Shown: in pieces, positions 30,422-43,478 of the stretch
Layout: each line of letters starts with the position of its first letter
Numbering within the stretch: the stretch's first letter is position 1
Assembly: GCA_947650285.1 (NCBI GenBank)
Contig: CANTFL010000417.1
Location: 62,001 to 126,000 of the forward strand
Length of the DNA stretch: 64,000 nt
Origin: Hyaloperonospora brassicae
Lineage: Eukaryota; Oomycota; Peronosporomycetes; Peronosporales; Peronosporaceae
Direction of reading: 5' to 3'
Made by a program: the position numbers and the translations under genes
The notes under the pieces: model-generated
What the model saw: the letters and a program-made list of their open reading frames with translations, nothing else
What the model was told of the DNA's origin: nothing
Databases searched by the model: none

Positions 30422-33159
30422 TCTTTGTAACAGGGTGCCTTCGCTCAAGTAGATTACATTGGAGTAATTAAGCTGTAGCAAGGTAGACATGTGCGCCGAC
30501 AGAAAACACTACCGTGTCGTGGAATTGTGCGTCAAACGAATCGTTCCGGTTGGCGGTATGAAAAAAGCACACCGTATGTTGCATAACATAATCAGCTGAT
30601 AGCTACCCTTCGAACAGCAAACAAGCATTTTGACTTCTTGGTCAGCAAGTTATGTCTGCGTCTGTCCTCACCGGCAGCTTGCTAGATAACATAATAATTG
30701 ACAAGTGGGTTTATTGATTTGCCCCGCTTTCCAGAGTCAACGCTCCGGACCCACGCCAGGAGATGCTGCAAGGATTGGGGGCGAAATTGTAGGTGAGTAA
30801 ACGAAATGAGAGAGCAATTAGTGACTCACTCCGTTGTAATCGAAGAAGATCTTGACCGTCAAAATTTGTGATATAACTTTGAATAGGTTATGAGCCTATT
30901 GGGCGACCAAGGCCCCAGGCTCGGCGTCGTCGTACGGAGCGCACTGATGGCCTCGCGCCTGAGACAATCAACGCGGCACGCACCCGTCCCGTTTCCCCGA
31001 CCACTTCATAGTGCCCCCTCACCAGAGCCTTCGAGTGAGGGAAGATCCAGTAACAGCGTGAGTCCCGAATACGGAATTATGATGAGCCAGCTTCATCTGA
31101 TAACAAACTTGCTGCAACAGCAAGGAGGAACATGACGACCTCAAAGATCCTGTACTCAAGCGCTAAGTCTACTGGAACTACCTTCTGCAAGTGATAGTTT
31201 GGACCCTAGATGCAGGACCCACGAAGAGCCATCGAGATGGCGCTGGCGGAGCCTATGGAGATCGAAGACCTCAGCAACACCTTCGGATTGGAGATGTGTC
31301 TGCGTAGGGCGTCCTCTCAAAGTCAGCTTCGTCGGTTCAAGCGGGATAAATGAATTACTTTCACGCCTACAATGAGGCTTAACAGAGACTCATTTTTGAT
31401 ACCCAGCACATTGCGCACGAGCGCACGGAGGCTCAGCGGCTTCAGGGAGAAGGAGGATTCCGCCCGGAAGGCAAAGCTCAATAGTCGGCTGCAGAGTCGT
31501 CCAGAGTGACGCAAGCCCAAGTGAACGCAAAGAGATAGCTAAACGCGCTGCGCTGAGTCCAACAGGAGGCGGGGATGACTCGAGTACAGCGAGACATACA
31601 AACACATGCAAGGCTACAAGAACAGAGCAATTTTTTTTAAGTTTTGATGATCGAGCAAAAAGCACTGGAATGGAGAGAATTTGAGGCAAGGCCTAAATGG
31701 ACTGCACGGGCGGCAGCTGGCTGGAAAGGCCAAGCTGAAAGTCAAGAGGGAAGAACGAGAGCTCGTGGTTATGTTCGAGACCAGAGAGAACAAACGTAAC
31801 CTTCATCATGGACGAACCATAGCGCAAGTAAATGCTGAAGCATACGCTAATTATGTGGAGTCGCTACAAACGCGCTCAAAGTGAAAGAGCAAATCGACGC
31901 GGTCGTTTAATCCGCTACAATCGAGGACGCCTCGACAGGAATTTGAATGTTGAGAATAAAGATGCCCAAAGGACGCCGAAAGTCAGTGCTGTGCCACGTA
32001 TTCAGACAATGTATGGAGCCCTCGTACTCGTAAATAAAGATTTGTAGCTGGGTATACGCAACTTTGACGGCACTGAAACGTATCGGGGCTTGAAGGCCGA
32101 TGTTTAACAGTGGCAAAGTTATTAGTGAAGGATTTGGGGTGTCGGCGGTGAGCTGTGATATCACTGGATCGAGCAGTTCAAGTTAATCTAACCAAGTCAG
32201 CACGTACGGTCGATAGACACGAAGTATTTTGACAATCAAAGAGGGGGGTGGTTCGATACAAATCGCATCCTCAATTACGCCTTTGAACGAATGGTATTAG
32301 CCTTCACGGCGTAATCCGCACCATACGAACAGCGGCCTTGTTTAAGGCCAAAAAGTCACGTAGCACCACCTAGAGCGACCATTTACTATATCGAATGGTC
32401 GTAAGAGACGAGGCTGGTGCGTCGTCGAGTCTTGTGCTAAAGAATATTGTACTGTACGCATCTCAGGAGATACGGACCGTTTTACTGGCAAAATAAAAAA
32501 GGCACAACTATTGCGCACAAGCTAGCAAACTAGCTCATTGGGCCCAGGAAATAAATGATTCTAACCTGAGCCTCCGCAGTAAGGATGAGACCGTACATGA
32601 AGCCAACGACAAGGATCTGGACATGGTACAAATGTGTCATTCGTTTGCGGTGTGAACTGGAGAAGCGAGCGATAATTTACGCCTCGTAATGACCACTGGC
32701 TGATGCTAAACATTGTACTTACTGTCCGTGTTAATGCGGTAATATGCAGGCAACATACGTAAAAGGGCCATCATCGTTCCAATACCGTAGCATAAACCGG
32801 TACATGATAGACTTCATAGACCACAAGTTCAATAACTCCCGCGTGTTTTGGCACCCGCGAACGACAAAGCGACCAGAATTTTCCAGCATTATAAGTGTGA
32901 ATTGGAAGACGCTTCAATTTTCGCATCGAAGTTCTTTGAACAGGAAGCAGAGCTATATATAACAAAGTGGATCTATTTTGGAGACTCAAGGGTGTAGAGA
33001 GATAGAATACTGAGGCGAAGGATCTAACGAAGAACGGCAAATCCAAACGCATGCACCGTACCATGAAGGATATGATACTTTGCATGCTGTTTATATCCCA
33101 CGTCACTTATCGTTCTGGGAATACGCTTGTCAATATGCCACCCGCGTGGTGAAGCGAGT
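30422..33159. other. Degenerate, probably transposon-derived sequence
   Basis: No intact gene. Short plus-strand stretches read like broken protein (near 30890-31135, 31200-31310 and 31685-31884, with Arg/Glu/Gln-rich charged sequence) separated by stops and shifts. Because they lie upstream of the copia relic on the same strand, they may be its gag and integrase parts, but no diagnostic motif was found. Confidence 0.4.
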
Positions 33160-34450
33160 GTTAACCGAGAGTAAATCCAACGTAAGTCGCCATTGAGATG
33201 CTTGAAAGTGCACGATTCCGATTTTGTTGATATTGTGGTATTCGGAGCACAATGCAAAATGCACAGCATTTCGCCACCCAACGAAAACTTATTGCAGCAT
33301 TGTGGCAAATCGGTATTATCGTGGGTGAAAAGATGAAACGAAAGCGTTTATGGTGATTTACCGAAAGTCGGACATTTACATATGCCGGACATGTGCAATG
33401 CGTGAATACATTATCTACTGAATCAAACAAGCAACTGAAAAGCGCGCTGGAATATGATGCATTAAATGAGTTAGAAGAGCTGGAACTGTAGTTTCATACA
33501 GATAATCGTACAAATAGACTAGAGAACGTAACAAAAGTTCATCCGTTGGAGCGTGAAGGATCCCACGACCGATTCATAAAACACTAGCTCAGACGGAGAT
33601 CTCAAAGAGAGTACAAGAAAGTCAATACGTATGCGAAAGAAGCTTTCCTGCAAGAGAGAAGTAGATGGCATCCAAAAGGGGCATGTTGAACCCATTACGC
33701 TACATCTGACTACTTCGTAGAACTTAGCGAACAAAGAGGCATCCAGATTTGCGAAACTCGCCGATCCCACTGTCTATAGCGCGTTCATGCACAGTAAAAA
33801 CCCAAAAATGTGGAAATGAGCCCGCGAAGAAGACATCACTTTGCTATAAGCTAATGAAACTTGAAGGAAAGTTAGAGCAACTGAAGAAATGATCCGCTTG
33901 CACAAAAATGGATATTTAAGAAAAGTCAGAAAGATAAGATTACGATTGAAATGTACAAAGCGTCAATGGTCGCAATTTGGAACCTAATACGTACTTAAAC
34001 GCGACTGTATTAAGCTCTTTGACGCACGAATGGACCGATCCGCGTCAAGCTTTCGATTGATGTGGCCGAGGTGCGAGAAGTCATCTGGCATCATAATAAT
34101 ATTTATTGGCCCATTTCGACTATAAAGTGGAAGGAGGTTACGGTACGCATCTTTAATATCCTCAGAAGCTGAAATTTTATCATGAGCTTTTGGCATTTAA
34201 TGTGAATAATAAAGAAAGGTTGCACTTGTACTAAATCACAGTTTATATGGATTGGATCAAGCCAGCAAACTCTGGTGCGAATACCTTAAGGGCAAACGGA
34301 TGAGCCTCTATTTCGACCGGGTCCTGAAGAATTCGTGTATATGATACAAGAAATTTATGGAGTATTGCATTCTGGATGCAAAGATGGGTAATATTCTTGT
34401 GACGTCCGCCAAACGGAATTTGATCTTACATTCTTTACTAAATGTTAAGT
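33160..34450 (+). mobile_element. Degenerate Ty1/copia relic
   Basis: Broken plus-strand copia pol. VVFGAQC-MH near 33235-33265 matches the end of the integrase region. DPTVYSAFMHSK followed by MWK and AREED near 33760-33830 matches the start of the reverse transcriptase (DP-TY--AM-S-----W--A--EE). LNHSLYGLDQASKLW near 34223-34270 matches the LYGLKQA motif. Many stops and shifts lie between them. No LTRs were identified. Confidence 0.65.
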
Positions 34451-35103
34451 CTTTAAAATAAAAATCTGGGCTTTGTCGAAGCGTTTCTAATAATAATCAT
34501 ACCGATTATCTTATGAGCACGGATTACGCTCGGACACGCTCCTGATGTTTTGAAATTATCGGAAAGTGTAATTACAAAAACGCGAACAGCGTGCGAGTAC
34601 CTTTCGGCGACGAAGACTATACTGAGGGTGATAAATAGATATTAATTACCTTCGTGGTAACAGGACAGGTCATACGTCTCACAACTAGTCACTTCAAATC
34701 GCTGGTTGAAAGATTGCTGACAATCGTTCGCTGCACCAGGTCTGGCGTAGCCGTTTCCGTACATCATGTGAATAGGCGCATGTATGCTCCCACGTTGGCC
34801 AAAATTTCTTTGGACAAGCGAACTGTACGTTACATAAACGGCACGCTCATGCCAAATTATGCAGGAAGCCCTATGTTTATATGTAATTGATTTGCGAGTG
34901 GAATATGAGGTAAAATGAGCAAGCAATTTCATATAAGAAAGACATGTCGCGCTCAGGATAAGAACGACCTGTCGATCGAGTTTCAATGATTCCATTACGT
35001 CAAGAGCGTTTGGCGCAAATATGGATAGATAGACGCTTAAGTTTGACTGTTGAATAAGGACGATGTATATATAAAAGGAGTATTCTGCGCCATTCGCCAT
35101 ACG
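34451..35103. other. AT-rich sequence, nothing recognised
   Basis: Open frames on the minus strand here (34642-35100) show no motif and no good start. Probably old transposon or intergenic sequence. Confidence 0.4.
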
Positions 35104-36011
35104 CGATTGCGATCAAGAATGATATCGAGATGACCGCCGGGATCGCGGTCAGATTGTATCGATCGGATTGGTGCGTACCACACCACGCGACCGCGATCAG
35201 GATAGAGTTTGCGATCAATGGAGTGAACGCGATCAGGCGCGTGATGAATCAAGTTGCTGCGTTCTACACCGAACAATCCATGATCAAGGACACGACCACG
35301 ATCATATACGTGATCGATCATATGGGGGTGTACCACACTGTGCGATCGCGGTTAGGGAGCACATGAATGGGCCACGTCGTGCAAGACAACGATAGGAAGT
35401 GATATACGACATACGGCACAGTTCCAATATTGCGCGTAGGCATATTGATATCTCGTGGTTGATTAGCGAAACATCAAATTGAGTCCAATTTGATTCTAAT
35501 GACAGGCATCGACTCCTCTTCCGGGATAGATTACTGGCCATCCGACGTCCGGAAAAGTCGCATACTTTATCAAGTGATATTCCTGGATTATTTGGCTAGG
35601 GATCAAGAACTCTCAAGACAAATTCCCCAACTGCGATCGTACGCAGTAACATAGTAAAGGACAAGGTGCAAAACCGCGAGACGGCTCAACTAGTCAGAAG
35701 ACGTGGCGGATCAAACATCTAAATACTGCACTAGACAATCTCGTCGAGATCGGGGTGACTCATATCGAGCGCCCTACAAGTATACCCGTGACTGTGTAAA
35801 AGGTTCCACACGTCCACGTCGAACCCCGTCACGAACACGGTCAAGTTTTCTGTCGATTACACCTAAAAGAGTGCAGCCCGCTCTATCTATCAGACACAAG
35901 GTGAGAAAGAAGATTAACACACGGAAACCAATACACCCTACGATATTCGGTCCAATAAGCGCTACTGGATTGTTGGGGTCACAAACCTCTTGTTCTCGCT
36001 AATGTACCACA
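35104..36011 (+). repeat. Left LTR of the coding-dead gypsy derivative
   Basis: Matches 61828-62643 from 35168 on, and ends ACCACA at 36011, directly followed by the same ATGGTGCGCGTGC-type primer site as element B. Segments such as CGCGAGAC-GCTCAA and CTCTTCCGGG also align with element B's longer LTR, so the families are related. The left edge is approximate. Confidence 0.75.
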
Positions 36012-36822
36012 ATGGTGCGCGTGCACGGATTTTCTGGCGACTCGGAATTGTTTTCGTAAGTCCCTTAGTGACGATGTGAGAATAAAGATTGAACCTTTAA
36101 TGAAATTTCAGATAGTGAGGAACCCTCATAGACTCGGGCACTAAATGAAATCGAATTATGAGAGCGATGAGAGGGCTCTGATATCAAGAAAAAATATGAA
36201 GATTGATTGCTCGATCTGGAAGTGATGCCTCGACCCACTCCTGCTGTCTCTTTGGGGAACATAGCGGATAGTGCTGCACAGCAGGATTCTCTTTGTAAAC
36301 TTCCTTTGATTGATATCGAACAAGATTCATATAAGACCACTCTCGCAATGTTGATGGATGATTAGTTTAATGAAGCATAAGTGAAGATAGTGGCGCTAGG
36401 ACCAGGTGCATAGATCACGTCAAAAGATTGATATACCGGCCCATCAAGTTTGTAGAAGATGAATTGACGATGGAAGGTTGGAAGTCGGGACTGATAGCGA
36501 AGGAATATCAGTGGGGGACACTCGATTTGCTTGTTTCTAGTAACTCAATGCCTTAAATAGTATATATCAATCTAATCGGAAAGATTCAAGGTCCAAGTTT
36601 ATTTTTAGCGGCAGCATCAAGAACACTGAATGATATAGACAGAATCAACCAGCTGCAATGGGATGCAGCTTTCGTCACGGGGACGTATGAATCAAAGAAA
36701 CTGTTGGAATGTAAACATGTTCAGGTAATTAATGCGTGTCATTTGCTGTACGAGAACGTTATGTAAAGAATTTTTACCTCTTGATACCAGTGCAGATTTA
36801 AGTGGACCGGCGAATCGGGTGT

Positions 36823-36960
36823 CAGTAAACCGAGGATCGACTAATAGAGAGTCGGCAATGAAAATTTCGGCGATCGGAGTGCCTCCGACTCAAGTGTAGG
36901 CGACTGAAAGTCGGCGACTCAAGTGTCGGCGACATAAGTGTCGGCGAACTCCGTTTACTG
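36823..36960. mobile_element. Candidate miniature inverted-repeat element
   Basis: 138 bases with inverted ends CAGTAAACCGAG (36823-36834) and CTCCGTTTACTG (36949-36960), one mismatch. The interior has four tandem units of about 15 bases (GACTCAAGTGTCGGC type, about 36887-36947). Target duplication is not clear, so family is unknown. Confidence 0.5.
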
Positions 36961-37059
36961 TGCAGAATGCGAGATCAAACGGGAGATTCATTACTTTATA
37001 TGTATAAGAACAAGGGAAGGAAAGAGAGCAATTCAAACTGGCTCTGCGATATCGCAAAA

Positions 37060-37830
37060 GAGATAAACCAATACATTCCAGAATTTTCTACGTCTAAGAC
37101 ACGCGTAAACTTTAGGTAAGCCTTTCGTGGTCTAGATTATGTCTGCCGTCGAACCTCGAGCGGAATAGCTTGTAGAGGTATCGACTGATAGCATCAAGGG
37201 TTAAGGGAGGCCCGGGTTGGGCGGCGCTCGCTACTAGCGAAAGAAGGAACCTCGTCGTTGACGAGCCGGTAAACCTAGTACAGGGACCGTCGTGGGTCTC
37301 GCCAACAGTGCGCCGGAGAGCTTTGAAGGGTAGGCCCCGTTTTCCAAAGACTTGTCTGAGTGAAGAGCCGGTGGGAATCAGCCGAGGGAACCGTATTTTT
37401 ACTAGTCGGGTGTACAATGCGCCCGGTGACCTGTGAAAAAGCGCGTACAGGTTGGATTCCATCCGTTGGTGTGAAGCCACAGGAAGAGAGAGGTTTAGAG
37501 GATGATAAAATCAGGCAGGTTTCTGGAGGATTGATTGCAAGGAATCAGCTAGACGAAAGCCACAACTGGACCCGAAGAGATGAAACGCGAAGGGATTTAT
37601 CCTAACGTACCAGCCCGTATCACCGACTTGACTCGGCGATTTTTGTGTTTGTACGTTAACACTGTAAGTGAATGGATTTGTCGAACAACTGTACCACAAG
37701 GACTTGATTCTATTGACGGGCGAATACAATCCCGAAGATCAAGCGGGTACGGCGGTTGGAAGTTTTCGAGAGGATATCGTACCCGATCGTCGAAGCACGC
37801 CTCAGCTGAAATTGGGATTTAATCAGATGA
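37060..37830. other. GC-rich inserted segment of unknown origin
   Basis: This stretch has no counterpart in element B's gag and is more GC-rich than its surroundings. It contains a minus-strand open frame, ATG at 37462 to the stop at 37112, rich in Arg, Ser, Leu and Thr, with no motif recognised. It is a probable insertion into the derivative, possibly from an organelle or another transposon. Confidence 0.35.
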
Positions 37831-38740
37831 CTTATTAGCATTCAGCTGAAGTCGCTAGTTTGGAGTAGGGATACGCATGTGGGAAATCGCGCAGAAGGAA
37901 GTAAGACATAATGGCATTTTTATAGTAAGTAGACGTGGGAGGAGGTGCAACATCGTCCACACAAATATAACTGCATGCGTATGTTAATTTTACCAAGGAA
38001 AGATATGAACAAAAAAGGAATGAATCCCTTCAAGCAATACATCTGATCCAGTGGATCAAGAATGAACGCGTTCGAGATACTAAAAACCCAGATACAGAGA
38101 TCGATTCGGTCGGATCGCACCGTAGTCGATCATATGTAGAAAACTTTGACATAACCAATCCTTATAATTCGGGACAGGAAAAAATGATGCGTCCGTTGGT
38201 AGCTTTCACGGAAGTCTACTGCATAGCGGGTAAAACCAAGTCATTCTCGTCTCGAAATTTGCAAAAAAGAGGGATTCAACGGTTGAGATAGACAGAAGAT
38301 CGACCCCGAACTCGGATTAGCAAGGTAAAGCCCGCGTTTTACGGTATCAAGCGCCTGAAGAAAAAAATTATAGTGTTTGGCGATCTGTCAGTAGCACCGA
38401 CGCGGAATTTGTACAGTCACCATAGTTCATCCAATCGTCGTACATTGACCCAATTTGGAATGCTTTATAATGCAGCATGGATGGTAAGAAGTTTTAATGT
38501 CTCGACAATATAAGTACACGCGGAAGAGATCCGACAATACTACTTTAGAGACCCTATACCGACTCAATGTTGCAGCGATCCGGGACAAGATTGCGATTCG
38601 AGAAGGAAAATTGGCCGTCAGACTGTAACACGATGATGCCGCATTACGACATTAGACGATCGCGATCTGGCCAAGCAACTTACTCTACTTCGAGTGAGGG
38701 ACACTGTCGGTGTGGAAGAGACTCAGCGTGACTATCAACG

Positions 38741-38780
38741 GATGAAAGCCCACCAGATGAAAGCCCACCAGATGAAAGCA
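38741..38780. repeat. 15-base tandem repeat
   Basis: GATGAAAGCCCACCA is repeated twice exactly (38741-38755 and 38756-38770) and followed by a partial third unit. It interrupts the degenerate gag. Confidence 0.85.
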
Positions 38781-39329
38781 TTAATGGGTTCAAGCAAGTT
38801 CTATCCACGATCCATCGTTTCGGTGAATCCAGTAGCATCCAAGTTGACTAGAGAAGTGCGACCAATCCAGGTGGAGAGATAAAATGGTCGTATTTGTCGG
38901 AGTCAAGTAGATCGGAAGGGGATGAGGACCAGATTCGTATTTGTGCAACAGTCATACCTGACCAATCGAGGTAGGACCAAGATCGTCGCGTGTGGCAGAG
39001 TAACTTAGAGCGAGGGGACGCACACGATCGCGGTGATAGATCGAGAGCGTGTATTTTTTTGCGGATAGACTAAGCATGACTATCTAGGATGGTTTAATAG
39101 ACTGACTTGCCAGAAGTGCGATCGCAAGTATTATCATTCTTGCAAGTTTTTCATGTGTGTACACATTTTGCGGGGATGTACATGAGAGCGGCAAGTTACT
39201 TATGTAAAATTATCGATTTGTTCTGCAAGCGTTACTTGCCTACTAATCATGATGAGATGTTTTCTCCTAAGGTGGAGAAGATGTTAGAATATGACGCTCG
39301 ACACGATTGGATCTAGCATGAGCCGAGCG

Positions 39330-41249
39330 TTGTAGGATATGCATGTATGCATCTGTTGAAAGAAGTATAAAGGATGAATGTTTTAATGATTTGGATCAAA
39401 TCGATTGCTAATTAACGCAATGGGTCCTACATTTTTCTCTTTGATCTCAAGTGTGAAAAAGTGGATGAATATGCTCGATCTCCTTCGAGGATAAAGCTCA
39501 ATATTGCTCTAGGAGAGTCACGTGGATATTGAAAATATCACACCACCAAGAAATGATTAACGCAAGCGAAAGCGGTAGACAAGATGAACAATGACGAGGA
39601 AAATATACTGTTTGACTCGGGTTCTAAAGTATCGATATTCACTACTACCTTTACTCAAAAGGTAGGGGAATAATCGATGAGAGTCGAATGCAAGAGTGTG
39701 TGAGGATCGGAGCAAATGTCTGCATGACTGTGGGGCGAAAAACGATCGAGATCACATTGGATGGATCGCTGGTGTACTACTTCGATGTGTAAGTTGGCGA
39801 TCTGGTCGACCAAGAAGATATATTAGGTGTGGGATTAAAGGTTACGCCAAGTGTACGGTCATATTTGGTTAACAAGACTTCGGATTCGCCAGAAAAGGTT
39901 TGTATTGGTCCGGATGGACAAAGACCCCATACAAATAAACCATTAATGTGATCAGTCTGGACGACTGACATTTAAGTATTCCTGTCGACAAAAAATAGAG
40001 GTTACGTTCAAGGTCCACCCTACATAGTCCAAACTGTGGGTAAGTCGAGATGCGGTGTGGGCGCCAACAGTAACCACTGGAACCGGCAAATTAAATACGT
40101 GCAGCTTACATACCGCAGTGATTGCAAAATCATCATGAGCTATGGATCCATGTTGGTTTGATAATGTCAGCCGACTTGATGCCTCTGTTTCAGGAATATT
40201 ATTTAACCAGATTGTGGCGGTATAATGACTTTCAAGCGTTAGCGTTCATAGCCACTGTGGAGAAGGAATAAGAGGAAGCAAAAAGATACGCAGTCCGGCT
40301 GACATACTGTGCGACCTTCAAAATACGACGCGGGAATTTAATTGACTGGGTTGCGTAGATTATCGATATTTTGAGGCATTTGAAGTCCTTTTTGTTCACT
40401 CATCGTATCAACGCAAAATCATCCCGTTCGCCGGTGCTTGTGTGTCCACATCTTGCATTGATGATGATGCAAGTCAGTCTGAACCGGCTTTAACAATCTA
40501 TACCTCGACAGAACGATAACGGATTCGTTCAATCGATTGTCAGTCAGCCGCTTAATCATTCGACCCTCTCAAAAGAGGAGGTAGAAGAAGAGGCGAAAAA
40601 ATTCGGAAGTGATACGTTTAAAACCGACCCAGACGTGATCGACGAATTGTTTTTAGATTAAACTGAGGATAGCTATCGCGTCACAAGGGAGAGCCGATCA
40701 ACAAAGATCCATTTAGCCACATGTACAAACAAAGAGATGGTGGACGTCAATCGGGTGCAAAGCCGGACAAGTAAGATGGTCGTTTTGGTAAGGAAATTGC
40801 GATGGGAAAAGTCGATCACGCGGTAACTGATCGGTTACGACGACACTCTTGTCATCAACCAAACGCGATTGCAAATAATGATGATAGTGCGCAGAAGACT
40901 CCGACTGACTGGTCAAACGACGAGAGACGAAAACAATCAACGAATTCCCGTAAGATAACCAAGTAACGAGTTTGCTGAAAATGATGGATTTAATAATAAT
41001 AAGAAAATCGAGGTAGTACAAGGTCAGAAGAAACGACTTGCACGTCGTCTCATCGTCACAGATGGTGATGATCGAGGGGGAAATGATTCAAAATAAAATT
41101 CCTGATCAAATAGCCAGCCGCAATCGCGACCGAAGATTGTGCGATACAGTAACTGTCCATTTGTCGATCGAGAACGATCTCGACGGAAGAGGGAGAGTTT
41201 CAAGAAAAAACCGATGAAGACATCGAACGACCAGCGAAGCATAAAAAAG
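39330..41249 (+). pseudogene. Degenerate protease and pre-RT region of the derivative
   Basis: The protease motif survives as LFDSGSKVSIFTTTFTQ near 39605-39660, followed by VGRKTIEITLDGSLVYYFDV near 39730-39790, both aligning with element B. Downstream, acidic broken sequence (40560-40660) corresponds to element B's pre-RT linker. Stops and shifts are frequent. Confidence 0.65.
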
Positions 41250-41511
41250 TAAGTAAAGACAAATCTGCCATAAATCTTGATAAACGTGGATCAGTTGCCA
41301 TATATTGAGATAAATATAAATGAACTAATTTTAATACTTCATTTAATGATCCTTCTGGAGGAGGATCTACTTCTAAAGTCTAAATTGACCAATTGTTAAA
41401 TCATCGTCTTGTATCATATAACTATCAAAAATTAGAGGTTCACCCAAAAATTTCAAATTATCTGAATATTCATAACTCCAATACCATTGGCTTTCATTTA
41501 CTTTAATTCCT
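41250..41511 (-). pseudogene. Nuclear mitochondrial insert with cox2 fragment
   Basis: On the minus strand, 41511 to about 41365 reads [11 protein letters not shown], then [11 protein letters not shown] and [10 protein letters not shown]: the copper-centre-side region of cytochrome c oxidase subunit 2, with oomycete-like residues. A one-base deletion follows FRL; corrected reading gives LEVD and then departs from cox2. The adjoining AT-rich 41250-41364 is also open in that corrected frame and is not identified; it may be a second mitochondrial piece. Codon use is strongly AT-rich, unlike the neighbours. The insert ends about 100 bases before element B. Confidence 0.75.
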
Positions 41512-41614
41512 TAGTCAATCGCGTGGATCAAAGAAAGAGTTGAGTACGTTCGGTTGCGAGATCGATCCAGTCAGATGATACATATAGTAGCGATAATCTC
41601 AGTGTAGATACTAA

Positions 41615-43478
41615 TGTGGCAAAGTCACTAATCAAATTTTCTACGAGGATCGGTGACCACATATTTGAGGCGCCACTTACTGGTGGAGAATTAGACCACG
41701 GGACCTGGCGATCCAATGAGAGATGGGAGGCGATCCCGACGGAGAAAGACGATACGATCCAACTGTCGTCAGACGGACGGGTATGGAACGATCTGAGACG
41801 GGGCGTGAAAAGGGATGATTCCCATGCTGCGATCTGGGACAAGGAATAATTTTAACGGTGCGATCTGGGACAAGGGACTGGATTGTACTAAACGGCTGAT
41901 CTGAAGCAGAATTACTCTGGGAAAGGTGCATATGGGACCAGACGATGCGAAGTGACTCTGTGACAACGGTGTTGAAGTCTATTAGATCGGTGACATTCTA
42001 TACCGGGCTCCCAAAAGAAGTACTGATTTAGGTTAATTATGGACCGATCTGGAATTGTGGATGTTTGTGGGAGTCCGTGGGACCGTTGTAAGAACTATGG
42101 ATGGTCCCATTGAGCAGATAGACCCTTGGGAATGGTATTGGAGTACACACAATGAACGGAAACGACATATAGGGCCGGATCGCACTGTGTCGAGCCTACT
42201 CGATCTCGAATTGGACGTCAGATCGGTCATGTTCCCTGCTGGTTATGGATATATCGATGATGGAGCTATCGTATGATGATGTACATGCTCGTTGAAGGTC
42301 TGTGAGAGATGTCCCAAAAGTTCAGACCGAAAGAGCCAGTGGAAGCCGGTCGAATGGACGTCGCAAAATGGATTTAGGCACATTCCTTATTTGGGTACTA
42401 TTTTGGACCTTTCGGTACCAAAATTGGGTATTTGGTACCGTATTAGGAATTTGGTCCCTTTTGGTGTCTAGGTACGATATCGGGAGTATTGGCGCTATCT
42501 TTGGAGTACAGGTCACGAGATTTCGACACGTGTTCAAGGGGGCGGTCAAGCTTAAAGGTGATATCGACTTGGAGAGTGACCTACGGTTGGGAATAGGCTT
42601 TAGGATAGGTTGGCTATTAATTTGGTTGGTTAATAAACAGACTTGAACTCTACTTCTTCTGCTCACGACGCACGTTCCCCTCCCCTCTTCTCCGGGCAAG
42701 ATTGATTTGGCTTCCCCGGCGGGTCAAGGCGCGCGTGTTACAAGGACACAGAAGACCGATCTTGGATTGTTGGCCAAGATCGAGAAGAGCGATCTCGGGA
42801 TATTTGGCCCGGATCGATCAAGTACTCACACTCAACTCAACTGCTAGGGTAGCAGCAACATCAGGAAAAGGAAAAGGACATTGGTTACAAGATCGCGAGA
42901 CAGCTCAAGTGGTCAGAAGATCTGGACAAGGAGTTCAAGACAAGACCGAGCAAGACCGAAGCGATCTGCCGGGCAGATCGGCACGTTTCATTTTGGCGAA
43001 ACAAGCAACCGATCCACCCATATTGCGCACTTCCGGCAAGATCGGCCGATCCCGAGACTAGATCGGACCGATCCCAACGCAAGATCGACGCAAGACAACT
43101 ATTTGCTGAGTGAAGATTTCCGCACAGCGAAGACCCCGATCCCGAAGACAAATCGAGATCGGTGTGATTCAAGATCGAGATCGCGACATCGCCCAAGAGT
43201 GACTGCCGCGACTCAAGATCAAGATCGCAGAACCCCCGTTCGTGGTGTGAAGATTTCCGCACCGGAAGCGAACGCTCAACCCCAAACCCTCAGCGAGATC
43301 GACATCTCCCAAGGCCGTTACGAAGAGCTCAAGCCAGCCCAACCGACGGGTACACAAGGTGAGCACAAGGTCATACAGCAAGGCACGGATCGGAGTACCC
43401 CCTCCGTGAGTCGGCAAGTCTGGGCAAGTGGAAGATTGACACTCACTAAAGTAATTTTGTGAGATCGACTTCACCACA
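41615..43478 (+). repeat. 5' LTR of element B
   Basis: Differs from the 3' LTR at 41775, 42091, 42601 and 43372 (partners 54413, 54729, 55239 and 56010). The last 740 bases are very rich in GATC (about 24 copies). It contains hairpins such as CGATCTTGG/CCAAGATCG near 42760-42782 and CGATCTGCC/GGCAGATCG near 42962-42981. Confidence 0.97.

Larger units (their letters stand above)
36012..39330 (+). pseudogene. Degenerate gag of the derivative
   Basis: Homologous to element B's gag ORFs but full of stops. The start repeats the primer-site/ATG arrangement (TGGTGCGCGTGCACGG at 36013). A QQ-like GMEQ/KALMGSSKF stretch near 38694-38800 matches LMMGSSKF of element B, and a CQKC zinc-knuckle remnant lies at 39107-39160. 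The stem ACGCTCG/CGAGCGT that follows element B's frameshift site is kept near 39291-39330, although the slippery heptamer is lost. The region is about 800 bases longer than element B's equivalent, owing to inserted sequence. Confidence 0.7.

Noticed and set aside
33984..34196. Minus-strand frame that looks slightly like a reverse transcriptase segment
   Set aside because: It is on the opposite strand to clear copia RT remnants on either side; the resemblance is likely chance.
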